Source: Pelargonium cotyledonis (lineage: Eukaryota; Streptophyta; Magnoliopsida; Geraniales; Geraniaceae). Taken from it: 33,109 nucleotides of DNA. Both the position numbers and the translations under genes were made by a program. The notes beneath the pieces are model-generated. The model ran no database searches, had not been told where the DNA came from, and worked only from the letters and a program-made list of their open reading frames with translations. Location: NCBI GenBank assembly GCA_036897625.1, contig JAYMTA010000257.1, positions 1 through 33,109 of the forward strand, in the 5' to 3' direction. This document shows, in pieces, positions 12,765 to 22,600 of this stretch; position 1 is the first letter of the stretch; the number at the start of each line of letters is the position of its first letter.

Positions 12765-13200
12765 TGTTGTATCAGATGTGAGTGAAGATTGAGGAAGAAG
12801 GATCACGGTATTGTACCCATCTCTGCTAACGACCAGTCGTTACTTGCCATTTAAAGCCCATTTTGAAGCCCGGCCCATTCAAAGCCCATCTCCAGCCCAG
12901 TTGACCGACCGCTTCTACCGAATAAAACTGTTCAGTTCACTATAGTGACCACCACCACAATAGCTAGAGCTTGCAGGACATGACACCTTGGCTGTTTTCA
13001 CAAGACGACGAGGGTTTCTATCCCATGGATATGAGGTCTATTGTTCTTTGTGTACCCTACTTTCATCGGACCATCCAACAAACCATCATAAAGTATTCTA
13101 CGTTCATGATGTAATTGCAGGCTAGAGACCATAAAGCACCATACGCCTCACTCGTAGATTGGCAATCGTAGTGTTGAGAAATTTCCTACTGGAGCCTGGA
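12765..13200. promoter_or_regulatory. Divergent promoter with four site II motifs (MSC gene and VPS55)
   Basis: The two genes are transcribed away from each other across this interval. Four copies of RGCCCA (reverse of the site II element TGGGCY) lie at 12855-12860, 12872-12877, 12883-12888 and 12894-12899, spaced 11-17 bp. Site II elements bind TCP-type factors and mark promoters of broadly expressed plant genes, often divergent ones. A perfect 7-bp inverted repeat, TAACGAC with CA spacer (12827-12842), sits between the motifs and the MSC start. The motifs are seen directly; shared control is inference. Confidence 0.6.
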
Positions 13201-14419
13201 GCGCCGTGGTAGTAGGAGCAAAAGTCGCGCTAACCTGTCTGGTCCATTTCCATGGAGGAGCTTCGAAGCTAATCGAAGCTCTAGAATTCGAATTTTCAAT
13301 TCCGGTAAGCACCAGCCCGCGAAATTTAACCGCTAATTGTCTATGGAGATCAATTTGTTTTGTTCTCAGTTTCTTCGTAATTGTTGCCTTTTCTTCTCTG
13401 AATTTGGTATCTCTGTTTTTCTTTTTTTGGAAGATCGAATTCTGAAGATTTTGACAGGAATTATTTTGGAAATATATTTTTTTCTTTTTCAAATTGAGGA
13501 AAGATCAGATTGCTCCAGTGGGAGATCTCGGGAGGTTGATGTATTCGATGTGTAAATTATTGATGCATTAGCGTCTCATCATTGTGACTCTCGATGCCTT
13601 TGTGTTTGTTATGTCATGAGGTCATCTCCAATTGCTCTGCTCTGCTATATGATCTCTATATAGAGTGCTACTGCAAAATTGGGGTCAAAGTTGAAAGTTC
13701 GATCTTTGATGGGTGTTATTATAATTTCCTTTGATAGGATCTCACTTGTGATCTGTGAGTTCAGGATGCAAATAAGTTTATAGGATTATGTTAATTTTCT
13801 ATCAGCTGCAATTTATGCAAATAATATTTTCTTTGAACTAATGAAATGATTTTATTATTTGTAAAATTATGAGTTCTACAACAATCCTAAAGAACCTAAA
13901 AAGAGTATGAAAGCTTGAAGGCAAGTCTATAAGAATATGAATCCTCTGTTTCACTGCCAAGCATAATCTACATGCCACTTGGCACCTATGTAACATACGG
14001 CATAGACACACTTGGTTGTTGAACGTAGTGCTTCTGCTATTTGGGCCTTGATGTTTCTGGATGATTACTACTATGGGTTCAATTTATTATGACTGACTAT
14101 ACATCTTTGGGGATCAAATCTCATCTCCTACTGAGGTTAATTAAGCATATATAGTGAAGAGAATCAAGAGTTTATTTTTGGGGGGTTTGTTAAATGGAAT
14201 GGGTGGATGTAATGACATGAAGTTTGAACTCTTGGAAACATGACAAGTAAATTTCTATTCACTTCTATCACTATAGTTTATCTAAGGTTTCTGTCATCTC
14301 TACTAGTTCATGGAGTTGAACTCAGTTGTATTTTTAAGTTTTGGTCATACAGTTATCTTAATTTCATATTATCATTTCAGTTGTTCCCCCACCTCCCATG
14401 CGGTGAGACAAGCTAGACA
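13201..14419 (+). other. 5' UTR exons and leader intron of VPS55
   Basis: A probable non-coding first exon ends at 13304 with the donor TTCCG followed by GTAAGC. The acceptor ATCATTTCAG (14371-14380) leads into a 39-base leader, then the VPS55 ATG at 14420. The intron would be about 1.08 kb. Short frames inside it (13206-13445, 13337-13555) have no recognisable content. The transcription start is not defined but should lie near 13.15-13.2 kb. Confidence 0.5.
14398..14406 (+). promoter_or_regulatory. Two-codon upstream ORF (ATG-CGG-TGA) before VPS55
   Basis: The leader, read from the acceptor at 14380, meets ATG CGG TGA before the main start codon at 14420. The stop ends 13 bases before the true ATG, so ribosomes would have to scan past it or reinitiate. 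The context of the upstream ATG (ccc before it, c after) is weak; the main ATG has A at -3 and G at +4 (ACAATGG), which is strong. The uORF exists only if the acceptor at 14380 is used; acceptors at 14405-14416 would remove it. Confidence 0.45.
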
Positions 14420-15547
14420 ATGGCAGACTTACCAGGTCATGTACGTGCCTGCTTGCATAGTGGAAAACTTGCTTTATTGGCTATCTTGGTCTCTGGTGGG
14501 ATTGTGTTGCAAGTATTGGTTAGTGATGTTTTTCTATATTTTTTACACTTTGGGTTATGTTTGCACAACGTTGTCTTTTGCACCAAATTCATTTTCTTCT
14601 TCTCATTTATCATGTTTAATGTGGCAGGCATGCGCTTTGTATGATAATTGGTGGCCAATGCTAACTGGTATGTGACTGAAGTTTGTGCTTTAAAAATTCT
14701 ACTACCATCACTTTGTTAAGGGATCTTTCCATTTCTTGTGATTTCTCTAACATTAGATTTATGAATCCCTTATCTAGTCCACTGCTTTATAATAGCTTAG
14801 TGTTCAATCAAATCTAATAACTTAAGTTCTATGACTGTTAAGTTTCTCCGAGAAGCTGAAAAATTAATGTCTTGATAATCTTTCTTCCCTTATGGTGGGC
14901 TTGTTTATGTTGGAATATAAAAGTTCTATAGTAAAAGATGTATTGCAATCATCAAATATCTCCTGGAGTTTGCCAACTTGTTGGCGGTAAAGTTTTGTCA
15001 TCATCTACAATGTGCATTGCATTCTGTCATGGGTTTAATATGTTGGTAGCAGTGTTTTTATATGCTTGAAAATTGTCAGAGTTAAATCCAGTTTTATATA
15101 ATAAGTTCATAGAAAACTTCTTGTTGAACTCTTGGTTTTGTTCATCTGCAGTAATAATGTATGTTCTTCTTCCCATGCCTTTGTTATTCTTTGCGGGATC
15201 TGATGGTTGGTCCTTAATTTCTGAATCTGACAGCGGGTAAGCCTTTATCCTTTTATCTCACAATTGAGATTTGACCATGCCCCTTAAACTAACCTTTGGC
15301 ATTGAGACATCACTGACCTAAACTTCACTGCTTTAACAAATGATGAAACAGTTGGGTGAATGCAACCAAGTTCTTGACCGGAGCTTCGACTGTTGGGAGC
15401 ATTGCTATTCCTGTTATCTTAAAGCATGCGGGTGTTATTGGTTGGGGAGCCTTAGTAATGGAGCTTTCATCTTTTCTTGTGTTTGTGTTTGTCATTATTT
15501 TTTACATTCGGATCAACGAAGATGATGGTTATTATAGTGCGCTATGA
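14420..15547 (+). CDS. VPS55: Vacuolar protein sorting-associated protein 55 (VPS55) homolog
   Basis: Four coding exons: 14420-14518, 14628-14667, 15152-15236 and 15352-15547, with GT-AG junctions and matching phases. They give 420 nt (139 aa), against about 140 aa in Arabidopsis. The protein opens MADLPGHVRACLHSGKLALL and contains ALYDNWWPMLT, YVLLPMPLLFFAGSD and NATKFLTGASTVGSIAIP, which are highly conserved in plant VPS55. Four membrane segments are visible at about 16-36, 46-63, 82-100 and 103-127. VPS55 partners VPS68 in late-endosome-to-vacuole traffic in yeast and is related to the mammalian leptin-receptor overlapping transcript proteins; the role here is inferred by homology. It lies divergent from the MSC gene and convergent with the small gene at 16391-16708. 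The frame is intact. Confidence 0.95.
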
Positions 15548-16390
15548 GAGCCATGCCATTTGTGCAGGGAGATCCCAGTCTGTAATATCAAGAACTTTTG
15601 TGTCTTGTTTCCTGCCTTGTTTTTTCCTTTGCTTCTATGGGACGGGTGTGATTGTAAAACCCCGCATTTGTGATCTATAGATTGAGAAAACATTGCTTTA
15701 TTGATTGAATGATATTCTTTACTAATATAATCCTATATTTTCCACAAAATTCTCAATGTATCATACTACAAATAGGTATTAAACCCTGCTAGTATTCTTC
15801 TACAGCTAAGTTAGACCGGCTACCGAGCCATGGTTCCCTCCTTGAGATTATGATTGTTGGTAAAGAGAGGACCCTCCCAAGTACCTCATCTTAATCACAA
15901 TCATAAACGCACCCCACACTACCAGCAGATACTCATCCGGAGAAGAGCTGGAATTCAACAAGATTCATGAATTCATATCGCAAACCAGAATAAGAATTGT
16001 CGGGTTATGTTCGGTAATATTTGAACCCGCATATCCGAGAGGAGTTCAGGTTGTTGATTACACAAAAACAACTTAGTAGTCTCAAATGCAGCCCTAAAAT
16101 CAATATTGCCAATGCCCATGGTCATAGAAAATGCAACTGCTTTAGCTAGCATTTTGCAATTCAAAGCAAATCACATGGCTAAAAATTTCTCTCAACAAAA
16201 TCAGCAATTGAAAACCCAACTCTGGTGATGGATACTAAATTGCACACAAAATTACACAGCAATTAAAAATCCTGATATGATCATCCAAATGTTCAAATTG
16301 ATTCAACAAAAAACCCCAGATCAAATTTCACATAAACACACTCACAAGCCCCAATTTTCAAATTGGCTTACAACGCAATCTCCAATTACC
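15548..16390. other. Convergent 3' flanks of VPS55 (+) and the small plant gene (-)
   Basis: The VPS55 3' UTR should occupy roughly 15548-15720. On the minus strand the stop codon of the small gene is followed at once by GAGGTAATTGG, a possible donor. A pyrimidine-rich acceptor-like CCAG lies near 15950, so that gene may have an intron in its 3' UTR and its transcript could approach or overlap VPS55's. No coding exon is supported; the 63-codon frame at 15973-16164 resembles nothing. Confidence 0.4.
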
Positions 16391-16708
16391 TCAGAAGACC
16401 ACGCGGAACAGACGAGCATTGGGGTCGCTCGGGGGGTCGAGTTGCCACTGGCAGGGCTCGAGGTCGTCGGAAACGGGGCAGTAGCCGGACATGGTGTACG
16501 GACTTCTGGCGGCGGCGACGGAACCGAATTCGAAAACCGTAAGAACAGGGAGGTCCCCAGCCCCTTTGACGGCGACGGCGCCGTTCATGCCGGGAACTTC
16601 GGGATGAGCAACCGGAGGTTCGGTCTTGGACTGCGGCGCATGTTTCGCCTGAGAAGTTGTTTGGGACTTGTCTTTGCTCTCGCCTTTCCACCAAGAAAGA
16701 AGACCCAT
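16391..16708 (-). CDS. Small conserved plant protein of unknown function
   Basis: A single-exon frame of 318 nt encodes 105 aa, starting MGLLSWWKGESKDK at the ATG at 16708 and ending FRVVF then TGA (16393-16391). The frame is open further upstream, but the MGLLSWW start with CC-ATGG context is the natural one. The N-terminal half is polar and low in complexity (Lys, Ser, Gln, Pro). The C-terminal half looks folded and conserved: VPGMNGAVAV, LTVFEFGSVAAA, SGYCPVSDDLEPCQW and the FRVVF tail. I recall similar GYCPVSDDLEPC proteins widely in land plants without an assigned function. No membrane segment or signal peptide is seen. GC content is higher than the surroundings, as often in plant first exons. 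A 3' UTR intron is possible. Confidence 0.72.
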   Translation of the reverse strand: MGLLSWWKGESKDKSQTTSQAKHAPQSKTEPPVAHPEVPGMNGAVAVKGAGDLPVLTVFEFGSVAAARSPYTMSGYCPVSDDLEPCQWQLDPPSDPNARLFRVVF

Positions 16709-16953
16709 GGCAGAGGAATCGGATAGTGATGAATTGGATAGGCAAGGGTTTTGAAGCTTTATCTGTGTTTGATGGAATTGCTGGTACGCTACTACTTGTA
16801 CGAGCGCTTGTTTGGTTGCACTACTCTCCAACTCTAAGGGGCTTGTTTGGAAACTCCAATTACACATTAGGTGGCGAAAGAATTTATGGCTTGAATGTTT
16901 TTTTTCTTTCTTTTTTAATATGTATAAACAATATATTCGGACAAAAACAACTT
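16709..16953 (-). promoter_or_regulatory. 5' leader and proximal promoter of the small plant gene
   Basis: This short interval lies directly upstream of the ATG at 16708 and ends where the retroposon block begins. I see no strong TATA element or other named motif. Any native promoter more than about 250 bp upstream has been pushed 1.7 kb away by the insertions. Confidence 0.35.
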
Positions 16954-18058
16954 AAACAAGTAATGTATTAAACAATGCGGCATTTTCGTCCTAGTGACTT
17001 GTGTAGGATTAGGGTTATAAAAGGATTGAAGGCGATCGTGACAGCGGGTTGAGTTCGAAATGACGATTGTCTGTGGGGCGAGGAGCGTTGTCGACGTAGC
17101 AGGGGCGAAGGCGAGGAGTGTCGGTGGCACAACAGAGGCAAAGGAGAGGGGAGTTGTTGGCGTAGCAGAGGCGGAGGCAACAGTAGTGCGGCGGTCTGGA
17201 GTTTCAGTCTTGGCAGAACAACATCATCAAGGTGGATGCGGCGGCTGTGGAAATCTGGAGCAGTCCGGTTGTGATGTAAGGGCAGCGTGATGTGCGAGGG
17301 CGAAAGAGGGCGCGTACTGGTGACGAAGGAGGACGGTCGGTTGAGATCTGCGGCTAGACGGCGTCTTGCCCGTCATTAGTCTCAGAGCAGAGGCCAGCCC
17401 CTAGCGAACGTTACCGTTCCGATGAGAGGTGTGGGAATGTGGGGAGTCAGGAAAGGCAGTGTCGAATGAGAGAGCGAGATAGGATGTGGGTCGGGGCTGG
17501 ACATTTACTTGCTTTCACTGGTTATGATGGAGGTGTTGGCGGCAGACGCGAAAGATGAGGTAGGACCAGTTGAGGAGGTGGCTGGAAGCAAAGAGAAGAC
17601 GAACCCGAACGAGGAGGCTCGCTTGGATAAATGAGCGTTGGAGGTAGAGGTGCCAGACGAGTCGTACCGAAGCCAGTGTTAGGGGTTGAGACGTCGGGTT
17701 TAAGTGGTCTGCGAGTCTGGAGTCAGATGGGTCGGGTTTTTTTAGGTGTTTTATTTTCAGTACTATTTTTTTGCTTTTGTTGTTTTCTAATATGAACTGG
17801 TTGGTGTTTGGGGGGACGGGGGTGTCTGGTGGTGTTTTTTACCTAACAAATCGAGTTGTGGTTTGTATTGATACCAAAATCGAGGACGGGATTCCTCATC
17901 TAGATAGACTTGCGGGAGACTGAAATGGCTGGCTGCCCGACGTCGGTTCTATACCTGGTCTATACTCGGGTTTGTATTGGGTGTTTAGGTTGGGCTTGAA
18001 ATTCAATTAATATATCCTTGACCTTTTCACTCAAAAAAAAAAACAAGAAATGTATTGA
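16954..18058 (+). mobile_element. A-tailed retroposon (unassigned LINE-like), flanked by target-site copies
   Basis: Body about 16972-18040. It starts abruptly in GC-rich DNA (17040-17700 is far richer in G and C than its surroundings) and ends TGACCTTTTCACTC followed by eleven A (18033-18043). The bounding copies are AAACAAGTAATGTATTAA (16954-16971) and AAACAAGAAATGTATTGA (18041-18058), which match at 16 of 18 positions. An A tail with target-site duplication is the hallmark of non-LTR retroposition. No reverse transcriptase or endonuclease motif is visible, so this is either a 5'-truncated LINE tail, a SINE-like element or a retrocopied transcript. The 76-codon frame at 17060-17290 is Gly/Val/Ala-rich and looks incidental. 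Confidence 0.6.
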
Positions 18059-18697
18059 TCGCACTCTCTCTTTTCTCTATGGAAATTCTAGCAACCGCCG
18101 ACTCTTATTCTTCGTCAACAATTTTTCTTTGAGTCACCGCCGATTTTTCTTTGATCGGCGGGGGTTCAATCGTCTCTCCTTTTATAATTTTCTATTCTTC
18201 TGAGGAAAAGTCGGCTTCCTCCAAGTTGTGGAATTCTTGTCTGCAAGTTTTTATTTTTTTTAGTTGTTTTGTAGTTCAGTTGTGCTGATGTGCGGATCTA
18301 GGGGCTTAGGTCCGCAAAAAGTAAAGGACAAGGTGAGCGGCTTCCGTGGTAGAATCAGATTGCGAGGTCGTCTTGGTTTCATCGGTTTGATTTAGTTTGA
18401 AGAGAAAGTCTGGCTTAATTCGACTTGGTTGGACAGGTTGGGGGGGAAGGATTTCTAGTGTCATCGGCTTGGTAAACTGGATACTCTATATTTGGTTTGG
18501 GATTGTTCCTTTAGCATCAAGTTTGATTGGGTTGTCTTTGTTTTGGTGTTTTAGGTTGCTTTGCTGGTTTGTTAGTTTTTAGGTTGGTTTTTTCTTGTTT
18601 TTGTTTTTCGCCGTTTATGTTTTCTTCTACCGATGCATTTGTCCCCCATGAAGTGATTTTCATTTTTTGCTATAAAAAATCAAGTAATGTATTGATG
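18041..18697 (+). mobile_element. Second retroposon body inserted at the same target site
   Basis: Between target copy two (CAAGAAATGTATTGAT, 18044-18059) and copy three (CAAGTAATGTATTGAT, 18681-18696) lies about 0.62 kb. It is unlike the first body and ends CTATAAAAAAT against the third copy. It begins TCGCACTCTCTC and contains long T-rich and G-rich stretches without a supported reading frame. The arrangement fits a second A-tailed insertion into the duplicated target left by the first. The alternative is one composite element with an internal A run. The family is not identified. Confidence 0.5.
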
Positions 18698-19434
18698 AAA
18701 AAAATTAAATTAAACGTGAGATATTTTATTTGTATAACATTCTATCTAAGTATAATAATATGTTTTAAATATAATATAGAATATCACTCCAACTGTTAAT
18801 TAAAAAAAAAATGAAGTTCTTGGAACTACAAAGAAGCTATCTTGATCCCATGCCGTGATATCATCTCCCTATGTCCTGGCCTTGCACCGAAAGTCATGCC
18901 CATGAGAGTATTGAATATGCTCAATCTCGATCCCATATTATTACAACAACTCTTCCGCACAATTTCTTGTTCATATATGGTTACTTGATAACATAGAAGT
19001 ACCTACTCATATTTTTGTGTTGCAACCTCATACCAAATGTCATGTTAAAATAAGCCGTGAAGACGCCCATAGGAGATTAGTATTAAGCAAGTTCGGGATA
19101 TGATTTTTAGAAGGATATCTAAAATATAAATACTAAATATTCATTGACAAACCTATTCTTTAGAGTTTTCACCGTAAAAGAATGATCAAAGAAGACTAAA
19201 TAAAAGTGTGTAAGGGAAAAATCAAAGTATTCCAAGGACAATACTAGCATTCAAAATTTGAATTATCATAATATATGGTACTTTTCGAAACTAGTGCACA
19301 TGACCCAAGGCACACATCATCTCAGTCAACATAACATATTGTTATGGTGCGACATCAAATTGTGACGAGATAAGATTGACTGCAGGAGCAACAATTTGAG
19401 TAATATAATAAAGTGCACTCGAAACAAACAAATA
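18698..19434. other. Intergenic stretch before the tRNA gene
   Basis: AT-rich sequence with no supported gene. On the minus strand around 18820-18970 a stop-free stretch encodes GMTFGARPGHREMI and similar. It could be a worn coding relic, but I cannot assign it. Immediately upstream of the tRNA are TAATATAATAAAG (19400-19412) and A/C-rich CAAACAAA, typical of plant tRNA upstream regions. Confidence 0.4.
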
Positions 19435-19517
19435 GCTGGTTTGCCCGAGAGGTTAAGGGGGAAGACTTAAGATCTTCTGCACATAAGTGCGCATGGGTTC
19501 GAACCCCATAGCCAGCA
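19435..19517 (+). tRNA. tRNA-Leu (anticodon UAA)
   Basis: A complete class II cloverleaf is visible. The acceptor stem GCTGGTT (19435-19441) pairs with AGCCAGC (19510-19516) with one G-U pair, and A at 19517 is the discriminator. The D-arm region is GCCCGAGAGGTTAAGGGG. The anticodon stem GAAGA/TCTTC encloses the loop CTTAAGA, giving anticodon TAA, which reads UUA leucine codons. A long variable arm (TGCACATAAGTGCGC) follows, as expected for tRNA-Leu. The T arm is TGGGTTCGAACCCCA. Internal A and B boxes are intact and there is no intron. It lies 125 bp upstream of the DRT101 pseudogene start. It looks functional. Confidence 0.95.
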
Positions 19518-19523
19518 TCTCTA

Positions 19524-19547
19524 TTTTCGAATTCGTTCCTTTTTTTG
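19524..19547 (+). terminator. Pol III terminators of the tRNA-Leu gene
   Basis: A T4 run (19524-19527) lies 7 bases after the tRNA, and a longer T run (19540-19547) backs it up. Runs of four or more T on the non-template strand stop RNA polymerase III. Confidence 0.7.
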
Positions 19548-19641
19548 AACGTTGCGCAATCGCAGTAGAAAACAGAGCACAAGCCTCTTCTCTGCGCACT
19601 GAACTGAACTCTGTATCATCTCTTTTAACCTTCGATTCGCC

Positions 19642-22600
19642 ATGAACGAAGAACAGCGATCGGTCCTCCTCAAATCCTCTTCTCTTTTCCCCACTCCTCG
19701 AGGTGGTCCACTCCACTCTCCCTCCAAAATTTTGATGAAATTGACGGAGCTTGAATGTGTTCGAATATGCATCTTGCAGGTCTGAAAATATCGTATGGTA
19801 CGTCCGGGTTCAGGGCCGATGCATCTGTACTTCAGTCGACGGTGTCAGGGTTGGAATTTTGGCAGCTCTAAGATCTCTGAAGACCCAATCGGTGATTGGG
19901 TTGATGATCACCGCTTCGCACAACGAGGTCTCTGATAATGGTGTCAAAATCGCAGGTCCGAGTGGTGGCATGCTCACCCAGGACTGGGAGCCATTTGCTG
20001 ATGCTCTCGCCGACGCCTCCGATCCCGAAGATCTCGTTCGGGTTAATTCTTGTCTCTTTGAGTTCTAAACTTTCTGTTTTCTGTACGTTTGTAGTTGATA
20101 TATTTGGTTTTTGATGAGCTATTGTTGTCTCAGATGTAGATGATGGGCATATGGGTTTTGTTTATGTCCCCACTAATTTTGCATCTATGGTTTTTGTTAG
20201 GATCATTTTGTTTCCCACAGTGGTTGTGAAAATGAGACCTTTGACCTCTTTCTTGGGAACTTTGGTATTTTCATGTTACCTCATATTCCTATACATGTTA
20301 TTGATTTCTTTGTTACTAAAGTTTTGTAAGTTTAAGGGAACTCTGCCATGGGGATGATTATGTTCATGTTCGGAGAGTCATTTATGATATCAAATTGCAG
20401 ATACATCAATTGTTTTCGTGTAGTTTGTCGTTGCATGTTACTAGATAATCAGAGCCTGACTAACCTTTCATGGCAAATTGTTTGGAGCATTTTGCTACTG
20501 GGTTTAGTGATGTATTTGCTTCTTTATTCTCTTCGTTTTTTAATTGCCTAGGACAGTTGATAATTGAATTTGCGAAGAAGGAAAACATTCAATTTGATGG
20601 GGTTCGATCAGCAGAGATATTACTGGGGAGAGACACAAGGCCTAGCGGAGAGTCTCTCCTCCAAGCAGCTAAACAAGTACTGTATTCACTTTGACCTAAA
20701 AGATTCAGTTTTATCACCTTCTCAAAATAATAATGTGTAATTTACTTTCTATATAATGTTTTTCATATAAGGGAAGTTCAATAATTGGAGCAGTTGCTCT
20801 TGACATGGGTGTTCTGACAACCCCTCAATTGCATTGGATGGTTCGTGCTAGAAACAAAGGTATGAAAGCATCTGAAGCTGATTACTTTGAACAGGTTGCA
20901 AGCTCTTTCAGGTTAGAAATTAAATTCATGTGCTGGGTATCTTTGTTAGAAACTATGTTATTACTTGTGGTTTTTATTGGACTGATTAGGTGCTTGATGG
21001 ATTTGATCCCCAACGGAAGTAAGATCAACAGCACAGATGATAAGTTGATTGTTGATGGTGCTGATGGTGTGGGTGGGGGAGAAGCTTGAAGAATTGAAGA
21101 GCATGTTGAATTGTTTGGTCATTGAGGTCCGCAATTCTGGAAAAGGAGGAGGTGTACTTAATGAAGGAGTTGGTGCTGATTATGTGCAGAAAGAGAAAGT
21201 TGTTCCGCGTAGATTTGGTCTAATGACATTGGGATGAGGTCAGCCATTTCTTGAAGCTCAGATAGTAAAATGAGTTTTGGCTTCTAAAATACAACAATGC
21301 TCTATTTTGCACAGTTGCTTTGACACCTTTATAATTGTATCAAAATAATTTGTTAATGTTGCAATTTGGCATTCTGTATCCACTGAAAGAGTGCATACAA
21401 ACTAAATATAGTATTTTACATTTTTAACATGTACAGAATAACCACATATGTTCTGTTGTCAATGGTGTTCTTACACCATGCCTGACACTGTTACTGGTGT
21501 TTGTTGTAAGAGAAGCCTTTGCACATCTCAAGTTAGAAAGTTCATTTTACACTGATATAATGGTTATTTTGAGGCATATATTTCTGGATTCAGATGTAGG
21601 TGGATTTGAAAGTATGATTAACTGGAATGTTCTTGTAGTAGGGCTAGATTTTTTGTTCTAGAAATTGGTATTGGTGAGTAACTGCTTTGGATGGTTCTAG
21701 CTTTTCAGGTGTGCTAGTTTGGATGGAGATGCTGATCGGCTCGTATATTTCTCTGTAGCTCCAAAAAGTAGTAGCAGGATTGACTTTGTTGACGGGGACA
21801 AAATACTATCTTTATTTGCTATATTCATCAAAGAGCAGCTTAGTGTTCTCTACAAATCAGTAGATGGAAACAGAAACGGTAGTTATCAAGCTCGTCTGGG
21901 TATTGTGCAGACAGCTTATGCAAATGGAGCATCAACAGATTACTTTAAACAATTGGGCCTTGAAGTCACAATTACTCCTACAGGAGTAAAATATCTTAAT
22001 GAAACAATTGGGCCATGGCGCCATCTTGTTTTCAGAATCTTTCTTAAGTTGGTTAGAAGATAGAAATAAGCAGCTTTCTTCAGTATCAAAAGGTTATTTC
22101 TGATACTGATTTTTATCTGCCCAAATCTTTCTGATATAAAAGTTGAGTACAGACTAATAATGTTCTGTGGTTTCAGGTTCAGATGAGCAGAAGGCTGCTT
22201 TGAGGCTATTGGCAGTCAGTAAGTTGATCAACCAAGCCGTTGGGGATGCTTTAAGTGGGTTGCTGTTGGTGGAGCTCATTTTGCTACACACGGGATGGTC
22301 AATACATAAATGGAATGTGCTTTATCAGGATATACCCAGCAGGCAACTTAAGGTCAGTTGCCTTCGTTAAATCAGACAAGTGTTTGTTTTGCTACAATTT
22401 CTCCCCAATAACTTGGTGAACTCTGTTAGTTTGTTAGCATCAGGAGTGGATCATACTCCCATGATGTTGGACCATCTCTAATGAACACTAGGTGACAAGC
22501 CATTAGCATATGTTCAGGATATGGCTGTCCCTGAAAGAAAAAAAGAGCAAAAAGCACATAAGCTTTTGTAATTGCTTAGTTTGATGAGAGTCTGGATAGT

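Noticed and set aside
17060..17290. 76-codon plus-strand frame rich in Gly, Val and Ala
   Set aside because: It lies inside the GC-rich retroposon body, has biased composition and no recognisable motif.
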